The notes: generated by a model not told the origin, from the letters alone. Shown: positions 53,134 to 63,639, counted from the first letter of the stretch. The stretch: 64,000 nucleotides of DNA from CAIUVD01 sp044338255 (GCA_044338255.1 JBIILZ010000004.1:4414-68413); one strand, 5' to 3'. Made by a program: numbers and translations.

Positions 53134-54580
53134 ATCGCCAAACCCACTGGCTGGTCATCGTGTAGCCAAGGCGGTGAGCTGGTTTACCAGCGAAGAACGA
53201 GTTCCCGCCATCGCACCGCGATGGCTCCTCGAACAACCGCTTTGGCATGAGCCCGAACGGGCAATCAAACACGCGCATTTCCGGCGTGATTTCGTGGCCA
53301 CCGACCCGCATAATGGCTTTTCGCGGCGCATGATCCTCGAAACCAACAACGACATCGCTGGCCAAACTGGAAGGCACTCTCCGGGCGGCTTGCTGCGCTG
53401 GCTCGACATGGATATCGCGGTCGCCCTCAGTCGGGCTTGGACGGAAAACCGCTCAAAGAATCTAGAATGCTTCCAGAAGGATCTGTTGACCTGGATGGGC
53501 TACCATTCATCGAATAGGCACCATTCTCCTTATCGAGAAATACGCGGGTCTATTGATCGTCTACGTCGTACCGCGATCGCGCTGTATGCCTATGGTGATG
53601 ACCGCTCGCGCGTACCGTGGTTCACGATTCTGTCCGAAGGCAATCTGTGCCAGGAACAGCTCTCGGGTCGTCGTGTCATCTTGCAAGCGCAGCTCAGCGA
53701 TGCCTGGACTAAGGTGCTCTCCAGTTTGGAGGATTGGACCATTTTCGACATAGAGTGCTATGCCCATCTTGCCCGCACTAACCTTCGGTTGGGTCTTTCC
53801 CGAGCAATGTACCTCTATTTTGCAGCAAACCGCGACTGGAAAACGATGCAGTTTTCAGTCAGCGTCACGGCGCTCCACGAGCAATTCGGAGATAGATCGG
53901 GAATTGATGGGCCATTGATTTATCGGAACGCCTTCAATCAGAAATCCCGCCTTCGCCGGGCCATCGATCATTTGGCCGGTTCCGGCGTTATCCGCTTCAG
54001 CGATGTAACCCGCAATCACCTACTCAACGGAGAATTTATCAGGCCGAGCAGCCTCATCACGTTTGCCACAATCGAGCAGGAGCGCGCTCATCGTATCGGT
54101 ACTCAAGAAGAATTACCTTTCTTGACGGGCCCGCTGCTGGCGCTCAGTGCGCAATCAGTCGAGGCGCAAGTAGCGATACCGAAGAACCCGCCGCGTACGG
54201 TTCCAAAGATTTTTCATACGTTCACCGAGCTATTGCCCAGCCTGCGCCCTGCATTGCTACAGCGGGCATGCGACAACGGATGGACTCAGGATCAATTGAG
54301 CAATTTTCTCGGATATCTGTTTTGGAAGGAGGCGAACGGTGGGGTCCATAGCCTCATCGGGCTCGCAGTTCGATTGCTGGATGAGGGAATTACGGATCCT
54401 CAGCATCGTGAACTGCGCTGGTGCTGGCATGGGATCAGTAGCGAGATCGGTCTTTCGACTCGGGAGGAATGGATCGCCTGGACACGAAAAGAGGTGGTCC
54501 GCAGACGCGCTCTGAAGGGAAGGTTCACAGAGCAAAGAAAAGTTACCACATCTGTCCCAGAGATGGAGACCCAGCCATGA
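53114..54580 (+). CDS. Rep/TrfA-like plasmid replication initiator
   Basis: 488 residues from GTG 53114, preceded by AGGGGCAG. The region about 165-330 resembles winged-helix initiators of the RepA/TrfA type: FQKDLLTWMGYHSS, YREIRGSIDRLRRTAIAL, FDIECYAHLARTNLRLGLSRAMYLYFAANRD and the second winged helix with IYRNAFNQKSRLRRAIDHLAGSGVIRF. It would bind the origin and open it. An in-frame start at 52904 would add 70 residues. It overlaps parA by ATGA. The assignment rests on this pattern and the parAB context. Confidence 0.7.
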   Translation: MRDRPFESPNPLAGHRVAKAVSWFTSEERVPAIAPRWLLEQPLWHEPERAIKHAHFRRDFVATDPHNGFSRRMILETNNDIAGQTGRHSPGGLLRWLDMDIAVALSRAWTENRSKNLECFQKDLLTWMGYHSSNRHHSPYREIRGSIDRLRRTAIALYAYGDDRSRVPWFTILSEGNLCQEQLSGRRVILQAQLSDAWTKVLSSLEDWTIFDIECYAHLARTNLRLGLSRAMYLYFAANRDWKTMQFSVSVTALHEQFGDRSGIDGPLIYRNAFNQKSRLRRAIDHLAGSGVIRFSDVTRNHLLNGEFIRPSSLITFATIEQERAHRIGTQEELPFLTGPLLALSAQSVEAQVAIPKNPPRTVPKIFHTFTELLPSLRPALLQRACDNGWTQDQLSNFLGYLFWKEANGGVHSLIGLAVRLLDEGITDPQHRELRWCWHGISSEIGLSTREEWIAWTRKEVVRRRALKGRFTEQRKVTTSVPEMETQP

Positions 54581-55299
54581 CACTAGTCCGCATAGCCGTC
54601 GCCGCACGCAAGGGCGGAGTCGGAAAGACGACGCTGGCGACCGGCCTGGCATCAGCGTTCGCTGCCGTTGGCATCGAGACGTTGCTGTTCGACCTTGACC
54701 CCCAGAGCAATGCCGCCTTCGCGTTGGGCGTTGATCCGACTGCACAGGGGACTGCCGAATATCTCACGGGTAAAGCCGTCGAGCCGACAGGGGCTGCACC
54801 TCATTTGCATGTCTTTCCTGGCGGACCGGCTTTGACCAGTTACCTCATCGAGAGCCTCGACGTCGAAGAGCTCCATGACCGAATTCGAGGTCGAAATGAA
54901 TCAGTGATCATCTTTGATTGCCCTCCCGGGGAGGAGCACCTCGAACGTTTAGCGCTCGTGGCAGCTGATGTTGCGTTGGTAACCGTAGATGCCCATCCAT
55001 TCGCCGTGAGCGGTGCAGCGCGGGTGCTGGACCTCATCGCGAGCCGAAGGCTCAAGGGAAGGCAATGCCCACACAGGCTTGCCCTGATCGCATCACGGAT
55101 AGATGCCCGCCGCAGCTTCGATCGGGAGCTTGTTCAGCAATTGGCTCAGGCTTTCCCCAACATTCCGATTTTCAGCGTTCGCCAGGATGCCGCGCTTGCT
55201 GCCGCATCTGCCGACCGCATTCCCATCGCCAAAGCGGCACCTGAATGCCGTGGCTACCACGACCTCATCTCCATAAAGGAATGGATACATGACCACTGA
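54577..55299 (+). CDS. parA: ParA-family partition ATPase
   Basis: 240 residues. The deviant Walker A KGGVGKTT is at 12-19, Walker A' FDLDPQSNAAFALGV at about 40-54, and Walker B VIIFDCPPG near 109-117. There is no N-terminal helix-turn-helix, so it is of the short (type Ib-like or Soj-like) kind. It moves or positions the element with the ParB encoded next. It overlaps rep by ATGA and parB by 11 bases. Confidence 0.93.
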   Translation: MTLVRIAVAARKGGVGKTTLATGLASAFAAVGIETLLFDLDPQSNAAFALGVDPTAQGTAEYLTGKAVEPTGAAPHLHVFPGGPALTSYLIESLDVEELHDRIRGRNESVIIFDCPPGEEHLERLALVAADVALVTVDAHPFAVSGAARVLDLIASRRLKGRQCPHRLALIASRIDARRSFDRELVQQLAQAFPNIPIFSVRQDAALAAASADRIPIAKAAPECRGYHDLISIKEWIHDH

Positions 55300-56092
55300 T
55301 CGTAATCGCGTCGTCTCTCAGGATGCCCTGGATGCCGGGCGTGCTTTATCACGCCAAGAAAGTGCCATGAACGCCGATGGGGCGGAAATGCAGGGACGTC
55401 GGACAATCTCGTTGGAGGGAATCCAAGACCGCCATGCGGAGACCCGCAAGCTCACGCCAAGCCATGTTGAGCATTTGAGCGAAAGCATAGCTGCGTTGGG
55501 CCTGATCGAGCCGATCGTTGTCGACCGTTCGGGCCGCTTGTTGGCAGGTGGGCATAGGCTGCAGGCGATCAAGCAGCTCAAGGCTGAATCGCCCACCGTT
55601 TTTGTGGAGCGATTTCCTAATGGCATGATCCCGGTCCGTATCATGGATCTGAATGCGGATACGGATCATCAGCAGGCATTGGCTATCGAGGTCGCAGAGA
55701 ACGCGCAGCGCCGAAACTACACTTCCCGGGAGGTAAAAAAGCTAGCCAAGCGCTTAGTGAAAGCTGGCTATAAAGACACTGCTGGCCGCCCGAAAGATGG
55801 AGAGAAATCACTCGCGCCGGCCCTTGCGGTGGTGATTGGTTGCAGCTTGAGAACGGTTCGGAGACACCTCAGCTCGACCGATAATCAAATAGTGACAGAT
55901 GTCACCATTACTTCAGATCCATCGCATTTTCTGGCAGTTCAACAGCTTTTAATCGCGACCAATAAAGGTCTCGATAAGCTGAACTCCTGCGCTGAGGTTC
56001 CGGCTGATCTCATGGCGATTGCGCGGCAGTTTTCGGATTGCCTGAAAAGTGAGATTCAGCGTCTTGGGGCTGTAAGGCGAGAATTGGCCTGA
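55289..56092 (+). CDS. parB: ParB-family partition protein
   Basis: 267 residues. The CTPase/ParB-N domain has LTPSHVEHLSESIAALGLIEPIVVDRSGRLLAGGHRLQAIKQLK (about 53-95, with GGHRL in place of GEHR) and IEVAENAQRRNYTSREVKKLAKRLV. A helix-turn-helix, LAVVIGCSLRTVRRHLSS, follows (about 178-195). It binds parS and partners ParA. The C-terminal dimer domain is short. Confidence 0.9.
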   Translation: MTTDRNRVVSQDALDAGRALSRQESAMNADGAEMQGRRTISLEGIQDRHAETRKLTPSHVEHLSESIAALGLIEPIVVDRSGRLLAGGHRLQAIKQLKAESPTVFVERFPNGMIPVRIMDLNADTDHQQALAIEVAENAQRRNYTSREVKKLAKRLVKAGYKDTAGRPKDGEKSLAPALAVVIGCSLRTVRRHLSSTDNQIVTDVTITSDPSHFLAVQQLLIATNKGLDKLNSCAEVPADLMAIARQFSDCLKSEIQRLGAVRRELA

Positions 56093-56154
56093 GTCCTTTT
56101 GAAGGTCTAATGGCAAAAAGACTACCGCATACGAAGACAGCGATGCAAGATATA

Positions 56155-56189
56155 GGTTATACATTAAAACGGTGTTTTACTGTATAACC
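56155..56189. promoter_or_regulatory. Inverted repeat after parB (parS or operator candidate)
   Basis: GGTTATACATTAAAAC (56155-56170) and GTTTTACTGTATAACC (56174-56189) are reverse complements with one mismatch, loop GGT. It lies 63 bases after parB and 114 before the next gene, with no T-tract. A partition site or operator is more likely than a terminator. Confidence 0.55.
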
Positions 56190-56302
56190 GCGGTCCCACT
56201 CGCTGCCGTCTCTCCCTTTGGTCGAGAACGGCGCTTGGGGCTTTATGATATGTCCGTGCCACTGCGCTTTGCTTGTGATCACACTTTCCAAATGGCATAC
56301 TC

Positions 56303-56710
56303 ATGACTATCCCACGCGTTCAGATTACCGTTTATTTAACGGCCGAAGGCCAAGCGTTACTACGCGAACGCATGAGGACGTCTGGCCTTAATGCGTCTCA
56401 ATATTTCGGTTCCCGGTTAAAAAATGCCGATGTGCGGGTCACCCGGCACACATCCGCTCCGAGCAATATTTCCTCGGACGCCATTGGACTGGCGAGGAAG
56501 ATGTCCGAGCACATGAATGAAATTGCACGTCGGATCAATTCGGCAGACCGCAATGAGCCATTCCCGATGGCCCGTGAGGAGTTTGATCTCATAGACCGCG
56601 CTGCGACTCTGTTGGTGGCCAAGCTTTTGCATATCAAAAATGTGGGGAAAGTTAGCCGGAAACTGGGCATAACCAAATGGATGAGGGGCTCCAACAGCCA
56701 TAACGATTAA
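56303..56710 (+). CDS. MobC-like/ribbon-helix-helix protein
   Basis: 135 residues. The start RVQITVYLTAEGQALLRERMRTSGLNASQYFGSRLKN has the strand-helix-helix order of ribbon-helix-helix proteins. The middle, DAIGLARKMSEHMNEIARRINS, resembles the MobC segment that helps a relaxase melt oriT. No relaxase is in the window. A plain repressor is the alternative. Confidence 0.55.
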   Translation: MTIPRVQITVYLTAEGQALLRERMRTSGLNASQYFGSRLKNADVRVTRHTSAPSNISSDAIGLARKMSEHMNEIARRINSADRNEPFPMAREEFDLIDRAATLLVAKLLHIKNVGKVSRKLGITKWMRGSNSHND

Positions 56711-56811
56711 CCCATGGGGATAGGTTCGGCTAAGCGCTCAATGATTCTTAATTTGGATAAGTTGACGAAATGATCAGCATAAATTCCCCACGTGGACCTG
56801 CAGGGCGCCTC

Positions 56812-59800
56812 TCAGGAGCACGCCTGCTTCACCGCATGCAACAACACCTGCTTCGCCTTCACCTGACCGTAGAACCAATCAGTCGACCAGATGCGGTGCA
56901 GGTTCCAATCCCGTTCTTTGAGGATTTCTTCCCGTAGATGGTCACGATCACGCGCCGCACGGCTGCTGTGGTAGGTCGCTCCATCGCACTCGATGCCGAG
57001 CGCGAAGCGGCCAGAGTCACGTGGGTGGCGGACGCCCAGATCGACAAAGTAGCCGCACACGCCGACCTGCGGCTCGATCGTGTATCCCTCGGCACGTAGG
57101 AACGCTGCCACGGCCTCCTCGAACGGCGAATCCATCGACTGGCCCGTACGAGAGCCAAGGTCTGGCACCGCCACACGTCGATCTGTCTCGCAATAGCGAA
57201 GAAATCGGTGAAAATCGACCACGCCTTCATTCTTTCCCTCGCCAATAAGAATTTGTTCGCTGCGCATCGAAGAAAAAACGACCATCTGCTGCTTCGCACG
57301 CGTGATGGCTACATTGAAACGGCGCTTTCCTGCAATCCCGTTGATCGATTTGAATCGCTGATGCACCTTGTCCGTGCCTGGGTACTCTGGCCCGTACGTG
57401 CATGCGATCACGATGATGTCCCGTTGATCACCTTGGAAATTTTCGAGGTTGCGAACGATGAGCGGCTCAACGCCGCGGCTTTCCTCCTCCATTAGGATCT
57501 TGGCCACGATGGCATCACCCTGGCGAGCTTGATCGAGCAGATTGCTGATCGCCTCCTGATGACGCGCGTTCATCGTCAATACGCCGATGGTGGCGCGCTT
57601 CTTAGGCGGAATTCCAGCATAGGAACGAAGCGTTTTTACCAAGTACCCGACTACCGCACCTGCTTCGGGGGTATTGACCTGATTACGGAAAAAGCCGTCT
57701 GGGACGTAGTGGTGCTTGATCCCTCGGTCATCACGACGGTCAACGGCTGACGGAAAAATGATGAGTCGGTGGTTGTAGGAGAATGCGTTGGCAGGAGCTA
57801 TGAGCTCTTGGTGCTGGCTGCGGTAGTGCCAGATCAAACCCGACTCGGGAAGCGATGCCTTGGCGAGTTCCAGGATGCTCTCGGCGGCCGCAGCCTCGGC
57901 TTCTTCGTCCTCCTCTTCCACGTCATTGGTCGTGGTTGACTGGAAGAAGTTGCTCGGTGGCATCTGTGCTGGATCACCGACGATGACGACTTCACGACCA
58001 CGAGCGATAGCCCCGAATGCATCTTCGGGAGTGAGCTGTGAGGCTTCGTCCATTACCACCAAATCGAATTCAATGGCCCCAGGGGACAGATATTGAGCGA
58101 CCGCGAGCGGGGTCATCAGCCAGCACGGACACAGGTCCTGCATCGCCTTACCTGCCCTGGTGACAAGCTTACGAATTGGGAAATGCTTCCGCTGTTTGGA
58201 GCGCTCCTTGTCGAGCAATGCCCGCTGCGTCATATCGGCAGTAACACGACTATTTCGTCCTGCTTCCACATGACGACTCGCCACCGAAGCGATCACACGC
58301 GCCTGATTCTTTTCCAGCATCGAGAGGTCATGGGCGGCGAATTCTTTGCGCTCGGCTTGATGGCGGCTCCCCGTGAAATTAGCCAACACAGGATTCGCCT
58401 GGATAACCATTTCGGCTTGACGGTACAAGATGAGCGAGGCGAACACCGCTAGCATATCCTCGGCTGAGGGACGCGTAATGCGCAAGGTGTTGAGGAGCTG
58501 GGCCAGACCGTCATCTGCAAGCTGACGCTCCAACCGCAGCAGGTCGGCGAACGGCAGCAGAGATGCCTCAGCGTCGCTGAGCTGTGCCAAAGCTGTTCGC
58601 CGCTGAACAACCGTTTGAGAAAATAGGCATGTTCCACACGGGCCTTCGTACGTCTGCTTGCCAAATCGTTCGGCGAGCGCGACATGCTCTTCGGTCGCTT
58701 TGAACAGCGACTCGGCAATGCCAGAAAGTGCTTTAAGGTGATCGAGGGCAGCGCGAGTCCCCAATCCCAGCAACCACGCACATAGCTTCGACGGCAGCTC
58801 ACGTGCCTGCGCCACGAGAAGCCAATGATCGCGCATCATCGTTGGCGTGAGGTCGGTGGTGCGGAATCCGACTCGATCATCGTAGGTCGCCATCTCGCGG
58901 GCCACCGCAGCCGCTTGGGTGTGGGACTCCAAGCTACGCGTCAGGTCGGACAGCGTCAGGACAGGTGTTGAGGCGGCCGAAGACAGCAGATCGAGCGATG
59001 AACGCCATTCCGCAAGCGATCGAGGCAGGTGATCGTGCCAGGTCGCAACGGGACTATCCGTCGTCGCGTCGGCAATATTGAGCATACCCACCGTGCGAGC
59101 GGTCTCGATGGTATCCTTTACCTGGTTCGCGCTGAAAGCGAGACGCTTCCACCACGTGGCGCGATGTTCCGCATCCGCCGCAACGATCCACTGCACAAGC
59201 GGAACGGAGACGTCGTTTGCGCGAACCGCTCGCGTCCACTCGGTGCTGACGGTGACTGGATCCAGGTCACTGGAACCGAAACCCTGACCCAGTTCCTTCG
59301 ACCAGGGTGCGATGGTCGTGGTGATTGCTCGCACCTGCTGCGCGCTGCGCAAAACGTCTGCAACCGTGCCGAGTGTCGTTTCACGTTGCGTGTGCAGGAG
59401 GGCGATGGTGGTGCGCATGCCGACCATTGTGGTGCGGATCGCTTCCAAGGTGGCGACGACGTCGCTGGCCTGACGAGCATCCTCAATTCCGATTCTAGCT
59501 GCTACCCGAGCATGTGCAGCTTCGATTTCGGCAACGGCATCACGGCATGCCCGCAGGGTCATGCGTGCATCGCCAACCACCAAATCGAGGCACGATTGCA
59601 GTGTGAATCCAGCTGCCATGAGATTGGAGGTCCACTGGCGAGCCTCTTCAATAGATGATACACGCACTTGGTTCCAGGTGCGGCCAGCAAGTACGACCGC
59701 GAATGGCTTTAGACCACCAGCGGTAAATTGGCTGTCAGTGTACGCTCCGATTACTTCCAGCGCCTGATTCGGTGTTACACCGGCTTGTGCACCCAGGCCA

Positions 59801-62800
59801 TCGAGTGCAGTGACGATGCGACCAAGCCGAGACGCTGCGGCGGACATCGCCGACGCCTGCGATTCAAGCAACGTCAAGGATTCGCAGTTCCCCGTCGAGG
59901 ATTGCCACGCCTTCCAGCTGACCAAAGCAGCGATGTGCGTGGAAGTTGACGGCAGTCCAGCAACCTGTGTGGTTGCGAACCACCGTAGAATGCTGCCTGC
60001 TTCCTCCCTCGGCAACGTGCGAACCCAGGCGAAGATCTGCTGTGCTTGCGCCCAGTTGGAATCGATGCCTTTCCATTGAGCGCCCAGCGCCATCGCACCG
60101 ATGCCATCCTGATCGAGTGCGGCAACGGCGCGCTTCCAAGCCACCAATCGATCCAGCAGGGTGATGAGTTCCTGAGTGGAAGGAAGGGCAGCGGTACAGA
60201 ATCGCATGAGCCGCGCACGCGCTGCACGCCACGACGAGCTGAACCAACGGAAGATTCCCGTCTGCGTTGCGAATGTCCTCCGCAGGGCGGTAATAGCGTC
60301 TGCGTCTGGTGCCTCAGAGAGAAGGAAGTGGGATGCAAGACGATCGCGCTCCTGCACGAGCTGGCGCCCAGTCTCAGCGATCACCTCGATCGTGGCTTGA
60401 ATCGGAAGCTCTGCCCAGCGCCCCAACTGCGTCGGCATCACAGGACTCGGGAACGTGCGGAGGATTTCCACCGTGGCGAAGGCGCCTGTTACGTGGTCGT
60501 GGTTGGTCGCTTCGGGGAGGCCCCATGCTGCCAGCAGCTGGTCCGCGACTTGAACAGCTCCACGTCGACCCTGTTCGATGCGAGCCATCACCTCCTGGTC
60601 GCGACGGAGGTCATCGAGTGGACGATCAGCCCATGCCGGTACCGTCGAAAGACCCCCACGGATCGTCGCGACTGCCTCGTCCTGTTCGTCGAGATTGCCC
60701 GCTAGACGTCCACGGATTTGTGCGAATTTGACTTCTATTGCCTGGAAGGCTGCGAGCTGAGAGGCCAGCTCTGGCACCTTTTTTAGCGGAAGCACGCCCT
60801 GGCAGACAGCAGCCACCGTTGGCTGATCGATCTCGGTGAGCGACAACGCGCGTGACACGAACGGCGTACGGGCGAGCGCCAAAAGAGCCCCCACTGACGG
60901 CGAAGCTAAGCGGGGAAGAATAGGGGATGTGCGTGCAGAGATCGCATGCCAGGCGGCAACTACATCGGCAACAGAAACAGCCAATTCTTCCAGTGCAGAG
61001 AGTTGCACGGTATGCGCGGCGCGTGGCAGTGAAGCTAAGCGTTCCGCCAACGAATCCTGAGCGGCACCATCGACATTTCCCAGGCCGATACCGCTCGTGC
61101 TAATGGCCAACTGGTGGTCCCGTAGGCTGCTCAGCGAGGACACCAGCTCAGCAATACGAGTGAAGGCGTCGCCGCCCGCCAAGAGGTAGGCGACGACACG
61201 CTGGTTGAGCTGTCTTGGGATCGCAGGGACCGCGTCGTGTGGGAACTCAGTAAGAGCGTGCAGGGTTCCCCACGTGAGCCCACCAAGCGCCTGCACGCCT
61301 TCGGGCAGTTCCCCTGCGATTGCACGGTGGGTTTCCAGTGCGAGGTGGACCGAGTTGATGTGGTCGAGAGCCGATCCCGCTTCGGCCAGGCGGGTGCCAG
61401 GCACGAGGCCCCCCGTTAGCTGGCGCACGGCGGGACCGAGTCGTTCAACGATTTCTGCCGGCTTTTCGTTTCGCAGCGGCAGTGACTGGGTCGCGCTGCT
61501 CACATGACTCGCGTACTGTTTCACCAGCGCTTCGAGCGTGGCTACCTGTTTCACGTCGCCGCCCGATGCCGCGGCGATCTTCGATACGATCCATGGCGAT
61601 GGACGTTCGATGAAGGGCACGGCGCGAATTGCGAGCAGACTCTTTTTTACTGACGCCAGCGACTGTTCGCTGAGACTGGGATCGATAAGTTCCAGCGCCG
61701 TTTTCAGGTCGGAAACCTTTTCCAAACAGACGCGCAGGCTTCGCATGACCTGGGGCACTTGCGACGCCATCAGGTCGATCGGGGACCACCCAATCCAGGT
61801 GTCGTTGGTGTTATCCAGCAGATGGCGCCACTCACGCAATGCATGGTCAGCTTGCGCTTTCCACGCATCGACGGCGATCTGGGTAGGTGGGAGACTGAGC
61901 TGAATACTTTCAGCTGAGAACTCCGACCCCAAGATCTGCTGAGCCCGTTCTCTCGTGGCATTTGCCGACCTGATGACGGTCGCGTTGACACCGTAGACAC
62001 CGATGCCACTGAGTCCGTTGGCGACCGTATTCAGCCGCTTCGCCGCGGCGGTCAGATGGGAGTTGCTGGCCGCCGAGCGGGGAGCCTTGGTGCGTGCGTC
62101 CTCAGCCTTTTGAAAATGTTGATGGACCTCGACTGGCCGCGACTTGTCGGTGTAGAGCGGAAGACAGAAATCGCTCACACCAACCTTGGTCAAATTGCTG
62201 AACACCACGTTGAGAGCGGCCATCTTCTGAGCGACGAATAGGACTCGTTTCCCTTCGTGCAGAGCGGTGGCTATCAGGTTGGTAATTGTCTGCGATTTGC
62301 CTGTGCCTGGTGGACCGATGATCGTGATCGACGTGTTGTTGCGAGCGGCAAGCAGCGCGGCGTACTGGCTCGAATCGGCATGGAGCAGAATCGGCAGATC
62401 TTCCTGCGCTTGGTGCTCGGCGACCTCCTCGGCAGAAGGGATAGGGGATTGCTCATTCGGGTCGTAATACGCGCGACGTTCAGCGAGGGCTGCGATGACG
62501 GGATGTTCGAAGAGAGCCGACTGGTCTGGCCAATTGGCTGGATCCAGATCCAGCCACATGCGATACCTCGAAAAATTAAAGAAACCCAGGCTGATCGTCG
62601 GATGTATCTTGCAGCCGAGCTTGCGGCTCACGGCTTGCGTGATTGCACCGATGTAATCAGACCAGGTTTCGTACTTTTCTGAGTCGTAGTCGGGGAGGGT
62701 TAGCCTTTGATCGGACTTGAATTTTTGAATCAGGCACGGGTTCCCCTGCGCCTCGTCGGCATCCATCTCGATGGTGAATTTTAAGTCACCGCCCCCAGGG

Positions 62801-63639
62801 GGTGTGAGCCGCTTCAATTTCACGTGCACCAGGATCAGCGGGCTGCACACGCGAGTCCGCTTTGGTCCTTCGGGTTCTTGCTGCACGGGGACTTTGATCC
62901 TCGACGGTCCTTCCTCGATTTCCCAGTCCAAAAATCCGATTGCCAGGAAGAGACAGGAGTCCCCCGTTGATGATTCGAGCGTCTCCTGCTTGCGATAGAT
63001 CGTCAGCAGCTTGGCGGTGCTGGCTTTCAGCGGTAGCGGGCTGATTAGACCACCCTCGGCGATATACGTCTGCAAGCGCTTTGCGATGTCGTCGGTCGAC
63101 CGTGATTTGCTCGAACCGCTCTGTCTCGTGCGAATGCTGAGCGCATGACCAGCGATCTCGGTTTCCACGTCCCCAGATCGAAGGCTGCCGATGGCCTCGG
63201 CCTGCTCCTGTTCCGTGAGGATGAGGATGTCACGTGTGCGTTCCTCAGTGACAAGCTGGTCCCAAGCCGCGCCAGCGTTGCCCATAAGCACGAGGGAATC
63301 GGCAGTCGTCTTACCTTCGTCTGGGTTCCCAGGGCCGAAGTGGACCAGACGGTTCCTACGCGTGAGATCGAGGAGCTTCTGCCGTGCGGCAGCGATCACC
63401 TTGGCAACTGAGCTAGCGCCACTCGACCTAGGGTCAGTCGAGAAGGGTCCTGATGGCTCGATTTGGTTCGTGATGCTCGCACCGCGCAAGCGACGTTCGA
63501 TCGAAGCATGCAGCTCCTTCGCCCCAGCCGAATCGCGGTGTTCAAGTTCGTCGAGAACTTGGCTGATGACAGCTGGATCCATGGAGGCTGCCAGCTCTTG
63601 GAGCTGACCGATGCGAAAATTCATGTACGGACGCGGCAT
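56812..63639 (-). CDS. Giant DUF4011/SF1 helicase with C-terminal Vsr/PDDEXK-like nuclease
   Basis: 2275 residues. The N-terminus has the DUF4011 signature ARQKLLDLTRRNRLVHF (about 85-105). The SF1 (Upf1-like) core is split: Walker A IIGPPGTGKSQTITNLI near 441, then about 1400 residues of mostly helical insertion, motif II VVMDEASQLTPEDAF with GDPAQMPPSNFF near 1865, and motifs V-VI (DIIVIACTYGPEY, RFNVAITRAKQQMVVF) near 2070-2110. The last 110 residues (SPFEEAVAAFLRAEGY, FVDLGVRHP, ALGIECDGATYH, DRDHLREEIL) are a PDDEXK/Vsr-type nuclease with Asp, Glu-x-Asp positions present. This architecture is known among single-gene anti-phage candidates. It faces the MobC-like gene. Confidence 0.88.
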   Translation of the reverse strand: MPRPYMNFRIGQLQELAASMDPAVISQVLDELEHRDSAGAKELHASIERRLRGASITNQIEPSGPFSTDPRSSGASSVAKVIAAARQKLLDLTRRNRLVHFGPGNPDEGKTTADSLVLMGNAGAAWDQLVTEERTRDILILTEQEQAEAIGSLRSGDVETEIAGHALSIRTRQSGSSKSRSTDDIAKRLQTYIAEGGLISPLPLKASTAKLLTIYRKQETLESSTGDSCLFLAIGFLDWEIEEGPSRIKVPVQQEPEGPKRTRVCSPLILVHVKLKRLTPPGGGDLKFTIEMDADEAQGNPCLIQKFKSDQRLTLPDYDSEKYETWSDYIGAITQAVSRKLGCKIHPTISLGFFNFSRYRMWLDLDPANWPDQSALFEHPVIAALAERRAYYDPNEQSPIPSAEEVAEHQAQEDLPILLHADSSQYAALLAARNNTSITIIGPPGTGKSQTITNLIATALHEGKRVLFVAQKMAALNVVFSNLTKVGVSDFCLPLYTDKSRPVEVHQHFQKAEDARTKAPRSAASNSHLTAAAKRLNTVANGLSGIGVYGVNATVIRSANATRERAQQILGSEFSAESIQLSLPPTQIAVDAWKAQADHALREWRHLLDNTNDTWIGWSPIDLMASQVPQVMRSLRVCLEKVSDLKTALELIDPSLSEQSLASVKKSLLAIRAVPFIERPSPWIVSKIAAASGGDVKQVATLEALVKQYASHVSSATQSLPLRNEKPAEIVERLGPAVRQLTGGLVPGTRLAEAGSALDHINSVHLALETHRAIAGELPEGVQALGGLTWGTLHALTEFPHDAVPAIPRQLNQRVVAYLLAGGDAFTRIAELVSSLSSLRDHQLAISTSGIGLGNVDGAAQDSLAERLASLPRAAHTVQLSALEELAVSVADVVAAWHAISARTSPILPRLASPSVGALLALARTPFVSRALSLTEIDQPTVAAVCQGVLPLKKVPELASQLAAFQAIEVKFAQIRGRLAGNLDEQDEAVATIRGGLSTVPAWADRPLDDLRRDQEVMARIEQGRRGAVQVADQLLAAWGLPEATNHDHVTGAFATVEILRTFPSPVMPTQLGRWAELPIQATIEVIAETGRQLVQERDRLASHFLLSEAPDADAITALRRTFATQTGIFRWFSSSWRAARARLMRFCTAALPSTQELITLLDRLVAWKRAVAALDQDGIGAMALGAQWKGIDSNWAQAQQIFAWVRTLPREEAGSILRWFATTQVAGLPSTSTHIAALVSWKAWQSSTGNCESLTLLESQASAMSAAASRLGRIVTALDGLGAQAGVTPNQALEVIGAYTDSQFTAGGLKPFAVVLAGRTWNQVRVSSIEEARQWTSNLMAAGFTLQSCLDLVVGDARMTLRACRDAVAEIEAAHARVAARIGIEDARQASDVVATLEAIRTTMVGMRTTIALLHTQRETTLGTVADVLRSAQQVRAITTTIAPWSKELGQGFGSSDLDPVTVSTEWTRAVRANDVSVPLVQWIVAADAEHRATWWKRLAFSANQVKDTIETARTVGMLNIADATTDSPVATWHDHLPRSLAEWRSSLDLLSSAASTPVLTLSDLTRSLESHTQAAAVAREMATYDDRVGFRTTDLTPTMMRDHWLLVAQARELPSKLCAWLLGLGTRAALDHLKALSGIAESLFKATEEHVALAERFGKQTYEGPCGTCLFSQTVVQRRTALAQLSDAEASLLPFADLLRLERQLADDGLAQLLNTLRITRPSAEDMLAVFASLILYRQAEMVIQANPVLANFTGSRHQAERKEFAAHDLSMLEKNQARVIASVASRHVEAGRNSRVTADMTQRALLDKERSKQRKHFPIRKLVTRAGKAMQDLCPCWLMTPLAVAQYLSPGAIEFDLVVMDEASQLTPEDAFGAIARGREVVIVGDPAQMPPSNFFQSTTTNDVEEEDEEAEAAAAESILELAKASLPESGLIWHYRSQHQELIAPANAFSYNHRLIIFPSAVDRRDDRGIKHHYVPDGFFRNQVNTPEAGAVVGYLVKTLRSYAGIPPKKRATIGVLTMNARHQEAISNLLDQARQGDAIVAKILMEEESRGVEPLIVRNLENFQGDQRDIIVIACTYGPEYPGTDKVHQRFKSINGIAGKRRFNVAITRAKQQMVVFSSMRSEQILIGEGKNEGVVDFHRFLRYCETDRRVAVPDLGSRTGQSMDSPFEEAVAAFLRAEGYTIEPQVGVCGYFVDLGVRHPRDSGRFALGIECDGATYHSSRAARDRDHLREEILKERDWNLHRIWSTDWFYGQVKAKQVLLHAVKQACS

